A stretch of 64,000 nt of DNA from CAZSHG01 sp964459995 (GTDB taxonomy: Bacteria; UBP14; UBA6098): assembly GCA_964459995.1 (NCBI GenBank), contig CAYWOR010000002.1:62001-126000 (forward strand), read 5' to 3'. Below, in pieces: positions 25,410-34,123 of this stretch. A model generated the notes under the pieces. It was not told the origin of the DNA and searched no databases. It worked only from the letters and a program-made list of their open reading frames with translations. Every line of letters begins with the position of its first letter. Position 1 is the stretch's first letter. The position numbers and the translations under genes are program-made.

Positions 25410-28400
25410 CTATTTCAACAGAACCATGGATTTGGTCTTCGATTCACCGGAGTTTTTGTCCACGAGTCTGTAGAAATAGACGCCCGTGGGCATTTCCCTT
25501 CCTGTTTCGTCGTCGCCGGTCCAAACTGCTGTATGCATTCCCGCCGATTTATCACCTGAGTGGAGCGTCTTGATTTTACGTCCAAGCAGGTCGTAAACGG
25601 CGAGGTCGATATTCGACTCTTCGGGAAGCAGGAAGCGGATTTCCGTCGCCGGGTTGAAGGGATTCGGAACGGCATCGAAGAGCGCGAGGCTCACCGGAAG
25701 CTGTCTTTCGACGATAATTTTCGCAGTGCCGTGGAGCATCGCTCTATCGGTTTGTTTCATCGAGATACGAGCGGAACCGTCGATTAGAGTGATTTCGACA
25801 TCTGATGGGATCGTGCGCGGATCCCATGCGAGATTTGTGCCACCGGTTTCGATGATAAATTCGGCATTCGCGCCCGGGCGGACATCGCGGAACATCGGAA
25901 GACCCTCGGTTAGAAGTCCCTCGAAACGGAATCCGTCGGGGTCGGCGGGCGGAATTACACGGTCGAATCTATCGAGACCGTTTTCCGCGCGTGAATCGAT
26001 GCCTATCTCTCTGATAGAGCCGTCCATCTCGAATCTGAAAAGGAATTCGGGGGTTTCGACCGGTATTATTCTTCCGACCGATGTGTCGCCCTGAATAAAC
26101 ATCCCCGCGGAACCTGTCGCCAGTAGCCAATAGCCCTTGCCGACCTCGAACTGCGAGATTTCGCCGTAATATGCGCCGAGGGTGCATGGCTCGAATCCGA
26201 AGATATTGCCGCCAAGGAGGACATCCGGTGTAATATCGAGAGCTGAAACCGGAATTCGTCCCGAAAGATGCCATGGGAGGCCGAACATGTTCCATCCGCG
26301 GGACAGTGGCAACTCGGTAGCCGAGACCAGCATTCCCGCGATGTCGAAGGTATCATGAGCGGTGCAATAGACCCAGTAACCTTTGCCGGGTTCGGCATGC
26401 TCGGTAATCGAATAGGTTCCGATCGACGGGTTAAACCAGTATCCGGGGGTGATCGATGAGGGAACCATCTCGCTAATTTTAACTCCATCGCCGGGAATGA
26501 AGGGGAAGGAAACAAGATTCCATCCGGGGCAAACCGAGAGGGTTGTGCGACCCAAATCCGGCTGGGAGTATGTGATTATGAAGTCTATCTCGTCGGTGAA
26601 TTTAGCGCTATTGGTTCTGCGCATGTCGTAATAGTGATCGACGCCGTCGTCGGTGTATTGAAGAATGACACGGCCATCGGGGAAATGCGCCGGAGTCCAA
26701 AGTATCGAAATGGTGTCGGCGCCGGCTCTGCCAGCGTGGCCAGTCCAAACAATCGGCAGAGGCGATGTTCCGCGTAGGTCGCGAAGAAGCTTGTCAATTA
26801 CCGGATGTGCGGGGTCCGCGAGATCGAACCATGCGTCAACTTTGCCAATCGGTGCGGGCACCCACATGATATCGAGACCGCCGTCGAACATATTGGTGGC
26901 TCCCGGAACTCCGCCCAGCGTGAGAACTTTCTGATTCTGAGCGTCTTTATAGAAAATGAGGTCATTTGTCCAGATGTGGGTTGTATGGCATATTGTAACG
27001 AAACCATCGACCGGCTTTGCGACGAGTTCGCCGGAATTGAAGACCGCATTTACGAAGGTAAGCGGCGAGAAAGAGGCCTCGGTGCCCTCTCTGGGAACGA
27101 TTGCCTCAATGTAGAACAGTATTCCGCCGCCGGTAAGTTCCACTCCGGAACCGCTGACAGCGATTCTTCCGGGGGTGATAAGCGTGGTGAGCGTCCATGG
27201 CGAGGTGGCGGTGCCGCCGGTTTGAACACCGATAGCCTGAATTATCTCGCTGAAATAACCGATGGTTACCTGCATATCAGTAATCCCCAATCCCGCGAGG
27301 TTCTCGGTATAAACCGGAATCAGGAAGGTGTCGCCGGGCGGGCAGAGCTGTGTATCGGGCAACCAAAGGTCGATAATCTGGAAGGAGAAGCACCACTCAA
27401 AGGGGCTCATTTCGTTAACATCGCAATAATCCGGTTCGATGTCGGTAACGCCGTAAATGCCGATGCAAACCGTATCGCCGTCCTCGAAAACCATACCGGC
27501 CAAATCGGGATCGAAGAATAGGCTGTCGCGGATATAGGTCAGTTCCGGATCGGCGACCGTATATGTAACTCCGTTTATCTCAAATTCGATGGTTGCCGGA
27601 TCGACATCGCGAAGCTCGTCGTAAAGCTCGACCCAAATGCCCGGGATAACTGTGTTGCCGAGCACTCTGTCGTCCTCCGGCCATGGGTTTTCGGCCACCG
27701 GTGGTGTCAAATCAACACGGAAATAACCAGTAACAGGTGTTACCAATGAACATCCGAGTTCATCGACGACCTCCATAAGCCCCCATGATATTGTCGCGCC
27801 GTCAGGCCAAGGGGTGGAGGGAACATATCTGAGGGTTTCGCCGTCCCATGTGAGGTTCGGGCTGGAGAGGTTAATATATGTTCCGTTCATGTCGAAAACC
27901 AGATCAGAATCGAGCATGAGGCCGTTCTCGGCTTCCATCCAAACGGTAATCGCTTGATTCGGGCAGGTTGTCCATGCGCCGTTGGAGGGATGAACGAGCG
28001 AAGCCTGCGGAGGTGTGCCGACCGGCGGAACGGTGAGGATATAATAGCCGTGGAAGGTGTCGCTTGTGCTACTATTAGTTGTCCATACATGGATAGTGTC
28101 GCTCGAAGGTGTGCCGACAATCGCCAATCTCCACCCCATAACCGCGCTTCCGAAGCTGGAAAGATGGCTTCCGCCGGTCATCAGTGTGTCCGGGTTGCCC
28201 ACTGCGACAACAATGCCGTCGGGAAGGTCGAGATGGACGATAACATTATCAAGAGTGAGTGCTGACTCATTGGTGAAGAAAACCGAGAAATCAAAGGGGT
28301 TCGGAACGTAATTGCAGTTGATGACAGCAATTGGATCGGTAACAAAGACAAAGCTTCCGCTTGTAAATGGATTTCCGATGCCGTAGTATGTCGCGACGAC

Positions 28401-29264
28401 CATTGTATCGCCCGGTGCAAGAGTCCTGAGTCCCCAGCGATAGAGAACCGCGCTGTCGCCATAGGAACCACCGCCGACAACAAAGGACCATGTTCCGGAG
28501 CTGTTGAAAGTCGGCCATGATCCGACTGCGAATCTGTCCGGGCGGACCGCGTCAAAGCCGTTGAGGATACCCATTCCCGTGATTCCAGCTCCGCCGGGAG
28601 TCGTTTCCCAGGCAAACCACCACGGCGGTATCGCGTCCGCGGCCCATTCAGTCTGCAAAGCACTAACACCGGAAAGGGTTCCGAGGGGAGCGGCGTCGTT
28701 GCCGTTAATCATCGTGTCCATCTGAAGGATAACGCCTATTGTGTGTGATGTGGCGTCTGTATTCGCGATTTCATATTTAATGAAGATGAAGCCGTCGGTG
28801 TAGCCGGAATGTTCGATGTAAACCGGCTGAAGTGTCTGTTTGATATCGAGGCCGTTCTGACGCCATCCGCCGTAGATATAGCTCGAATCGCCGGTGTGTG
28901 GAATTAGCGCGAACGGATATGTAACGGTGCCGCCGGCCAATTGCACAGAACCGGAAGGGTCGGAACCAACGCCGAAATCGTTGCTGTAGTGGACACCATC
29001 GATATAGAAGCAAGTCCAAGAAGACCAGGGACTGCTGGGATAGCCATAAAGAAGCCTTTCGCCGGTAACCTTACCGATAACGAATTGGCCGTCGGTATCG
29101 TCCATATTGACCCTGACGATAGAATTTTGCGACGCAATCATCGCGCGTGTAGAATTCATATCGCCCATCAGGGCTTTTCTGGCGGCGTATTCGTCATCGA
29201 CTTGAGCGAATAATCCCGCGCATATAAGCGTGATTAACAATAGCATGGAAACCTTTTTAGGCAT
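25410..29264 (-). CDS. Secreted cohesin-like/Ig protein with T9SS sorting domain
   Basis: This 1284-aa protein starts at the ATG at 29264 (MPKKVSMLLLITLICAGLFAQ, a signal peptide) with a perfect AGGAGG Shine-Dalgarno. The N-terminal ~350 residues form a beta-rich region of unknown family. Then come Ig-like units (PPVAENPWPEDDRVLG ... CDVNEMSPFEWC) and a cohesin-like segment (DTFLIPVYTENLAGLGITDMQ ... GGILFYIEAIVP). Next are the beta-sandwich VLTLGGVPGATNMFDGG and the tandem GWNLVSFPF ... GKGYWVYC ... GWNMFGLPW ... GKGYWLLA module. The end is a type A sorting domain (AVPNPFNPATEIRFLLP ... LPTGVYFYRL-type). It is a surface or secreted structural protein; no enzyme site is seen. A TTGACA promoter lies upstream. 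Confidence 0.82.
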   Translation of the reverse strand: MPKKVSMLLLITLICAGLFAQVDDEYAARKALMGDMNSTRAMIASQNSIVRVNMDDTDGQFVIGKVTGERLLYGYPSSPWSSWTCFYIDGVHYSNDFGVGSDPSGSVQLAGGTVTYPFALIPHTGDSSYIYGGWRQNGLDIKQTLQPVYIEHSGYTDGFIFIKYEIANTDATSHTIGVILQMDTMINGNDAAPLGTLSGVSALQTEWAADAIPPWWFAWETTPGGAGITGMGILNGFDAVRPDRFAVGSWPTFNSSGTWSFVVGGGSYGDSAVLYRWGLRTLAPGDTMVVATYYGIGNPFTSGSFVFVTDPIAVINCNYVPNPFDFSVFFTNESALTLDNVIVHLDLPDGIVVAVGNPDTLMTGGSHLSSFGSAVMGWRLAIVGTPSSDTIHVWTTNSSTSDTFHGYYILTVPPVGTPPQASLVHPSNGAWTTCPNQAITVWMEAENGLMLDSDLVFDMNGTYINLSSPNLTWDGETLRYVPSTPWPDGATISWGLMEVVDELGCSLVTPVTGYFRVDLTPPVAENPWPEDDRVLGNTVIPGIWVELYDELRDVDPATIEFEINGVTYTVADPELTYIRDSLFFDPDLAGMVFEDGDTVCIGIYGVTDIEPDYCDVNEMSPFEWCFSFQIIDLWLPDTQLCPPGDTFLIPVYTENLAGLGITDMQVTIGYFSEIIQAIGVQTGGTATSPWTLTTLITPGRIAVSGSGVELTGGGILFYIEAIVPREGTEASFSPLTFVNAVFNSGELVAKPVDGFVTICHTTHIWTNDLIFYKDAQNQKVLTLGGVPGATNMFDGGLDIMWVPAPIGKVDAWFDLADPAHPVIDKLLRDLRGTSPLPIVWTGHAGRAGADTISILWTPAHFPDGRVILQYTDDGVDHYYDMRRTNSAKFTDEIDFIITYSQPDLGRTTLSVCPGWNLVSFPFIPGDGVKISEMVPSSITPGYWFNPSIGTYSITEHAEPGKGYWVYCTAHDTFDIAGMLVSATELPLSRGWNMFGLPWHLSGRIPVSALDITPDVLLGGNIFGFEPCTLGAYYGEISQFEVGKGYWLLATGSAGMFIQGDTSVGRIIPVETPEFLFRFEMDGSIREIGIDSRAENGLDRFDRVIPPADPDGFRFEGLLTEGLPMFRDVRPGANAEFIIETGGTNLAWDPRTIPSDVEITLIDGSARISMKQTDRAMLHGTAKIIVERQLPVSLALFDAVPNPFNPATEIRFLLPEESNIDLAVYDLLGRKIKTLHSGDKSAGMHTAVWTGDDETGREMPTGVYFYRLVDKNSGESKTKSMVLLK

Positions 29265-29305
29265 TTTGACCTCCTGTGATTCTCGGATAAAACATATTAG
29301 TATAA

Positions 29306-29333
29306 AATATAAGGTAAAGCCGTGCGATGTCAA
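29306..29333 (-). promoter_or_regulatory. Promoter of cohesin-like cargo gene
   Basis: On the minus strand TTGACA (29328-29333), 16 bp, TATATT (29306-29311), 41 nt before the ATG, with AGGAGG between. It is one of the clearest promoters in the window. Confidence 0.65.
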
Positions 29334-29393
29334 CCGCTAATTCACCTGTTCTTGGGTTTACCTTTCGAAATGTGTTGAATAGATCGACCTGAA

Positions 29394-29416
29394 TAAAAAA
29401 AGCCCGCAAGGCGGGC
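29394..29416 (-). terminator. Intrinsic terminator of tRNA-Glu
   Basis: On the minus strand GCCCGC-CTT-GCGGGC is followed by TTTTTTTT, starting about 10 nt downstream of the tRNA 3' end. Confidence 0.85.
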
Positions 29417-29425
29417 CAAAATTTA

Positions 29426-29497
29426 TACCGGTACGGGGAATCGAACCCCGGTTTGATGGCTGAGAACCACCTGTCCTAACCCCTAGACGATACCGGC
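29426..29497 (-). tRNA. tRNA-Glu (anticodon CTC)
   Basis: The minus strand folds as a complete cloverleaf. The acceptor stem is GCCGGTA/TACCGGT with a G-U at the end. A D-arm of the GTCTAGGGGTTAGGAC type follows, then the anticodon stem GGTGG/CCATC with loop TTCTCAG (anticodon CTC). The T-arm is CGGGG-TTCGAAT-CCCCG, and A is the discriminator. CCA is not encoded. The layout matches bacterial tRNA-Glu and would read GAG. Confidence 0.95.
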
Positions 29498-29596
29498 GTA
29501 TTTTCAAAAGCGGTTTGATTATAAATCTTCGCAACGGAAATGTCAAGAGCGAATTGAGAATTTTTAAGTTGATAGGTTTTCTCAATGATATTTGAT

Positions 29597-29625
29597 TTGA
29601 CCATGGCGATAGTGGGACTTATAAT
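29597..29625 (+). promoter_or_regulatory. Consensus promoter giving a leaderless mRNA
   Basis: TTGACC (29597-29602), 17 bp, TATAAT (29620-29625). The -10 is perfect and ends six bases before the ATG at 29632, so the start codon is at the expected transcription start. Confidence 0.75.
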
Positions 29626-29631
29626 ATTAGA

Positions 29632-30858
29632 ATGGTTTTCATTATTCTTTCAATAATTGCTTTCGCCTCCTCTGCAATTTGCGAAACAGGCGTCAACGGC
29701 GGTGTCGGCTTGACACATCTGGAGCAGAGATTCGTTCTTTTCGAGCAGGACACGATCGCTTCGAGTAATGAAGCAAAGGCCTATATAGAAGGCATCTGGC
29801 GTAAACGTTACGGCAACGACGAGCTTGATTGCTACACGATCTTTTCCGGCGGCACACAAACCTTCTGGGGGAAGTTGAAAGGCGGCCATGAGTGGACAGG
29901 TCCTGCGAATCTAAAACTTAAGACCGATCTTGCGATGGATATTCGGCAACCCTACACAATAGAGGATATTCCGGGTTATTACAAGACTTCGGCGGATTTC
30001 CGCGCGAGAAAGAAATGGGACGATTCACGCGGCTCAGCGAGGATTTCTTGGGAGAATAAGCGTTTCACTTCGGAATCGAACTATTCGTATGATTACAGTT
30101 TGACTCGTGCAAGATTTGATTTCGGTTTTCCTTTGGTTGCAGAGCGGGACGAATTTTCCCTCGGTTATCAGTTCTCCTTTAGATATGCGCCTGACACAAT
30201 ACAGGCTAATTATCAGCGTAATAATATTTTTGCGTCATGGGATTATTTCGTTGGCGGGAATTATTGGCGGGCAGATTTTGAGGCTGAGCGCAGAGTTTAT
30301 AATAGAGGGGATTTGAGCGGAAATAACTGGCGAACTTATTGGAATATTGCGCCAAAAATCGGCTTAAGCGAACGACTTTCCATCGAGCCAAAACTTATAG
30401 CGGAAAGTTATCGTTATGATATGGCTTCCGCTGTTTACCCGAATCGCGATGAAATCGCCGTGATATCTGCTGTCGAATGGGGTTTTTCTGCATTTTTGTA
30501 TGCCGGCTTAGCTCCAAAATACCTTGTCAGTTGGTCCAATTTATCGGAATCTGATAATTACAGAGAGTATTCTCTTGAAATGGCTTTTAACTGGCTAAAA
30601 TATAGAAGTTTTTGGATTGATTTAACAATCGAACCCGGCTTTAGGGTTTACAAAGGCGACATTCCGGATGAATACGCTTACTACTCAAATTTTGGATTTG
30701 TCGAGTTCAGCGCGATGTCGTCTTGGTGGATAAATGAACGTCTGCGGCTCGATTTTATCGCTATTTATTCGCCTGAATGGCACGATATCGACGAGAATGA
30801 CATAACAACTTTATATTTTTCTACTAACCTGAAATATGAATTATTCAAGAGTAAATAA
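29632..30858 (+). CDS. Exported beta-rich envelope protein of unknown family
   Basis: This 408-aa protein begins with a signal peptide (MVFIILSIIAFASSAICE). The rest is rich in alternating aromatic/polar strands (for example FTSESNYSYDYSLTRARFDFGF, EFSLGYQFSFRY, RSFWIDLTIEPGFRVY, LTTLYFSTNLKYELF-type), which suggests an outer-membrane beta-barrel. No conserved motif is recognised. The end is not a classic terminal Phe. It is transcribed from a promoter that leaves no leader, and its stop overlaps the ATG of the amidohydrolase by one base (TAATG). The two genes may be linked in function, but nothing in the sequence says how. Confidence 0.7.
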   Translation: MVFIILSIIAFASSAICETGVNGGVGLTHLEQRFVLFEQDTIASSNEAKAYIEGIWRKRYGNDELDCYTIFSGGTQTFWGKLKGGHEWTGPANLKLKTDLAMDIRQPYTIEDIPGYYKTSADFRARKKWDDSRGSARISWENKRFTSESNYSYDYSLTRARFDFGFPLVAERDEFSLGYQFSFRYAPDTIQANYQRNNIFASWDYFVGGNYWRADFEAERRVYNRGDLSGNNWRTYWNIAPKIGLSERLSIEPKLIAESYRYDMASAVYPNRDEIAVISAVEWGFSAFLYAGLAPKYLVSWSNLSESDNYREYSLEMAFNWLKYRSFWIDLTIEPGFRVYKGDIPDEYAYYSNFGFVEFSAMSSWWINERLRLDFIAIYSPEWHDIDENDITTLYFSTNLKYELFKSK

Positions 30859-32336
30859 TGTCTAATCTATTGATAAAAAATGCATTAGTTAGCACGACGA
30901 ATTTGTCTCAGCCGTCAGCGCGGGAGATTATCGTTTCCAACGGCAAAATTGACAGAGTCGGAGAAACCGTCGGTTGCCCGCAGATTGGCCAAGTGTTGGA
31001 TTTGGACGGAAAGACCGTGGTTCCGGCTTTCTGGGACGCCCATGTCCACTTTTTCCAAACCGGCATTCGGAATATCGAGTTCGATGGCGGAAGGGCAAAA
31101 TGCGAAACCGAGCTGTTGGATATGCTCAGGGACTGGGTTTGCGAGCAGGGCGAAGTGAACGGCTACGGCTACGATCCCGCCGACAGCGGAGATTTGCCCA
31201 CAAAAGCCCAATTAGACAGCATTTCAAAGGATTTGCCGATTTTGCTTCGGAGAATCGATGGGCATTCGAGTTGCGTTAACAGTTCGATGTTGAGGCTTCT
31301 GGGCGACGAAGTCGCCGAGATGAAATCCGCGGATACACATCGCGGCTGGCTTTTCGGCGAGGCGCATATATGCGCGGATAGATTCGCGGCATCCCGAATT
31401 GGCAAGGAGAAGCTTGTCGAGGCGGCTCATGCGGTCGCGAAAGAGGCTTTGTCCGTGGGTTGCGGGACAATCGTTGCCCTCGTTCCGCGCGTGGATTGGA
31501 TGGAATTGCTTTTACAGCTTGATTTACCAATAAAAATTGTCCCGCGTTTGGAGACTTTGCGGCCTATCGAGGCGGCAGAGCTTGGTTTGAAGCGCGTCGG
31601 CGGGTGTATGCCCATGGCTGATGGCGCATTCGGTAGCCATAGCGCGCTATTGAGCGAAGAATATTACGACCGCCCCGGCTGTTTCGGGACACGGGAAATC
31701 GACCAGGGAGTGCTGAACAAATGGTTGGCGGAATCGGCGGAACTGGGCCTCTCCCCCGCTGTTCACGCTATCGGGGACGGTGCGGTGGATATGGTTTTGG
31801 AAGCGATAGATGCTCTGCCAAAAGATTTACGGCCTACTCGACCGCGAATCGAGCACGCCGAGCTTCTTCGGGACGAGCAGATCGAGCGAATCGAGCGTCT
31901 TGGGGTTTCGCTGGCTATGCAACCGGTTTTCGACGCTATTTGGGGCGGCGATTCTGGGCTTTATGCCACTCGTCTCGGCGAGCGATGGCGCAAAATGAAC
32001 CGTTTCCGCGATATTCTCGACGCAGGAATCGTTATCGCGGGGAGTTCGGACAGTTATATCACGCCGATCGACCCGATGGCGGGCATTTGCGCCGCGATGA
32101 GGCATCTGAATCCAGCGCAGAGGGTATCCGCAGATGAGGCAATTGCGATGTTCACAATCGGTGCGGCTAAATCGGAAGGATTCGACGATATTTCCGGGAG
32201 TATAGAACCGGGGAAAAGGGCTGATTTTACAGTGCTTAGCGGCGATATTGAAAAAAAACCGGAATCGGTGAAAATTGAAATGACAATAATCGGCGGAGAA
32301 ATACTTTATGATAGGAATAAAAATGGCGAAGCTTAA
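30858..32336 (+). CDS. Amidohydrolase family 3 (YtcJ-like)
   Basis: This 492-aa metal-dependent hydrolase of the amidohydrolase superfamily, YtcJ/AmyH type, probably acts on a cyclic amide or related bond. The N-terminal small beta domain (LLIKNALVSTTNL) leads into the metal motif FWDAHVHFFQ (H62, H64). Later come DGHSSC, a SPAVHAIGDGAV segment (metal His), RPRIEHAELL and the C-terminal AGSSDSYITPIDPMAGICAA with the conserved Asp, then the EPGKRADFTVLSGD family tail. Length is normal. The substrate cannot be inferred. The gene overlaps both neighbours (1 bp upstream, 14 bp with purN). Confidence 0.9.
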   Translation: MSNLLIKNALVSTTNLSQPSAREIIVSNGKIDRVGETVGCPQIGQVLDLDGKTVVPAFWDAHVHFFQTGIRNIEFDGGRAKCETELLDMLRDWVCEQGEVNGYGYDPADSGDLPTKAQLDSISKDLPILLRRIDGHSSCVNSSMLRLLGDEVAEMKSADTHRGWLFGEAHICADRFAASRIGKEKLVEAAHAVAKEALSVGCGTIVALVPRVDWMELLLQLDLPIKIVPRLETLRPIEAAELGLKRVGGCMPMADGAFGSHSALLSEEYYDRPGCFGTREIDQGVLNKWLAESAELGLSPAVHAIGDGAVDMVLEAIDALPKDLRPTRPRIEHAELLRDEQIERIERLGVSLAMQPVFDAIWGGDSGLYATRLGERWRKMNRFRDILDAGIVIAGSSDSYITPIDPMAGICAAMRHLNPAQRVSADEAIAMFTIGAAKSEGFDDISGSIEPGKRADFTVLSGDIEKKPESVKIEMTIIGGEILYDRNKNGEA

Positions 32337-32919
32337 TTTATGCGTGTTTATATCGGGAGGCGGATCGAATTTGCAGTCGATAATCGACGCGGTGAAGTCT
32401 GGCGAGTTGAAAGCCGAAATACGGCTTGTGCTGTCGAACAACCCCTCTGCCTATGGCCTTATCCGCGCGAAAGAGGCTGGAATCCCCACTGTTGTGATAT
32501 CAAGTGGCAATTGCGAGAGCAGGGAATCTTTCGTTTCGACTATGCAAGTTTTGCTTGACAATAACGAAGTCGATTTTATCGCTCTGGCCGGGTATTTGCG
32601 GAAGATACCACCAGAAATTATATCAAAATATAAAGGCCGTATCGTCAATATTCATCCCGGCCCATTACCGGATTTCGGCGGAAGGGGAATGTTCGGGCTA
32701 CGAGTCCACGAAGCTGTTCTGGAAGAGGGTTTGGAGGAGACCTGTGCGACGGTCCATTTCGTGACCGAGGAGTATGACGAAGGAGATATTATCGCGACCT
32801 CGCCGGTGCCGGTTCTCGAGGGCGACACACCGGAATCCCTTCAACAGAGGGTTCTGCAAGCCGAACATGCCCTCTATCCCGCTGTTCTGCAGGGTTTCGC
32901 CGAGGGGCGGTTCGATTAG
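32323..32919 (+). CDS. purN: Phosphoribosylglycinamide formyltransferase
   Basis: This 198-aa enzyme transfers the formyl group from 10-formyl-THF to GAR, the third step of purine synthesis. Motifs are VFISGGGSNLQSIID (phosphate binding), the catalytic Asn/His in IVNIHPGPLPDFGG and the catalytic Asp in TVHFVTEEYDEGDII. I chose the ATG at 32323 (MAKLNLCVFIS) because AGGA lies ~8 nt upstream; an in-frame ATG at 32308 would add five residues. The gene overlaps the amidohydrolase end by 14 bp and meets the minus-strand gene tail-to-tail with a 4-bp overlap. Confidence 0.94.
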   Translation: MAKLNLCVFISGGGSNLQSIIDAVKSGELKAEIRLVLSNNPSAYGLIRAKEAGIPTVVISSGNCESRESFVSTMQVLLDNNEVDFIALAGYLRKIPPEIISKYKGRIVNIHPGPLPDFGGRGMFGLRVHEAVLEEGLEETCATVHFVTEEYDEGDIIATSPVPVLEGDTPESLQQRVLQAEHALYPAVLQGFAEGRFD

Positions 32920-34111
32920 CGCAAATACAACGTGCGCCGGGTGATAGTCTCACAGCCGAATGACGATTTTATCAAATACACTCCAGACGGGGTTTCCGGT
33001 GATGGAGACCATTTCCTCTCCCCCGCAGAAAGCCTGTCTATAAGCCTTCCGCTAACATCGAAAATCTCGATTGCCGATTCTATCGCTGATTCTATTGTTA
33101 CGCTCGAGTTGAACGGATTCGGAAACACCCGTAAATTATGGGTTTCCGGCCGGTTTTCCTCGGAAATGCCGTCGGCGGAATCGAGGATTGCGAATTGGAC
33201 GCCGAATGTGTCATCCGAATGGGGCGGGATTGCGATGTCGGCCCACTGTATCGCGATTCCAAAATCGTCGATATAACCTGTTGCCAATGAATCGAAGCCG
33301 TCGAACTGGCCAAGGAAATCTCTCCAGTCGCCCCACGCAACATATTCTATGTTTTTCGGCATAATAATCCCGCGAATATCGACTCTGTCGGCCAGAGAAT
33401 AGACTCGGAAGGTGAAAGAATCGATGGGTTCGGGCGGATAAAAAACCACGGAAGCCGCGCCCATCGGAACGACATAGACAGCCGAACAATGGAAAAAGGC
33501 GATTATGCTGTCGATTCCCGCTGGGTCAATCAGAGTATTGAGCCTAATATTCATTGACGTATCTGACTCATTTTCGATTACCATGAGATTTGAAAAAACT
33601 TCCCAATCTCCCTCCGAATGAACTCGATTTTCCCAGGCCGCCTTAACTCCATCGCCGTCTATTGCTTCCTCCTGCGAGGTCCACAACGAATCGGAATCNN
33701 NNNNNNNNNNNNNNNNNNNNNNNNNNNNNNNNNNNNNNNNNNNNNNNNNNNNNNNNNNNNNNNNNNNNNNNNNNNNNNNNNNNNNNNNNNNNNNNNNNTA
33801 ACTCCATCGCCGTCTATTGCTTCCTCCTGCGAGGTCCACAACGAATCGGAATCGAAAACACCGACTTCCCAAATGTTGACATCGGGAAACATCATTCCGA
33901 GTAGTTCCATGTTTGACCAGCGGCTTTCGCCGATATGCGCATTGAACCAACCGCCTTTAAGTCTTACATAAAGCGAATCCGGCGGAAACGGGACGGCATC
34001 ATAACCGGCGTTGAGGCTTCCATCGGTAATCTGAACTCTCCAGCAATCCGTTTCGATGACGGCACCGAAAACAGCAGTTGCGAGAATCAATGCTAATGCT
34101 ATGTATCTCAT
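32916..34111 (-). CDS. Secreted T9SS cargo protein, interrupted by an artificial gap
   Basis: The gene starts at the ATG at 34111 (MRYIALALILATAVFGAV, signal peptide; AGGAG upstream) and ends at 32916 with a type A sorting domain (LRVFPNPFNSSVTIE ... FDVSGRLIDRL ... PSGVYLIKSSFG). As deposited it is out of frame across 100 Ns. Both flanks carry the same 55 bp. Deleting one copy plus the Ns (155 bases) restores a single frame of 346 residues. The body (GWFNAHIGESRWSNMELLG; VYVVPMGAASVVFYPPEP) is beta-rich without a recognised domain. It lies 12 bp behind the M1-type peptidase gene and probably shares its mRNA. Confidence 0.78.
33644..33698. repeat. Left copy of 55-bp duplicated gap flank
   Basis: These 55 bases, immediately left of the Ns, are identical to 33799-33853 immediately right of them. 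Such end overlap is typical of two contigs sharing a k-mer that were joined with padding, rather than of a biological repeat. Confidence 0.85.
33699..33798. other. Assembly gap (100 N)
   Basis: An exact run of 100 Ns of conventional size inside the T9SS cargo gene. The identical flanks imply that the real gap length is zero and that the contigs overlap by 55 bp. Confidence 0.95.
33799..33853. repeat. Right copy of 55-bp duplicated gap flank
   Basis: Identical to 33644-33698. Collapsing the two copies restores the reading frame of the interrupted gene. Confidence 0.85.
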
Positions 34112-34123
34112 ATAGATACGCTC

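Noticed and set aside
33659..34111. Two separate genes on either side of the N run
   Set aside because: The identical 55-bp flanks and exact frame restoration on collapse show one gene split by scaffolding.
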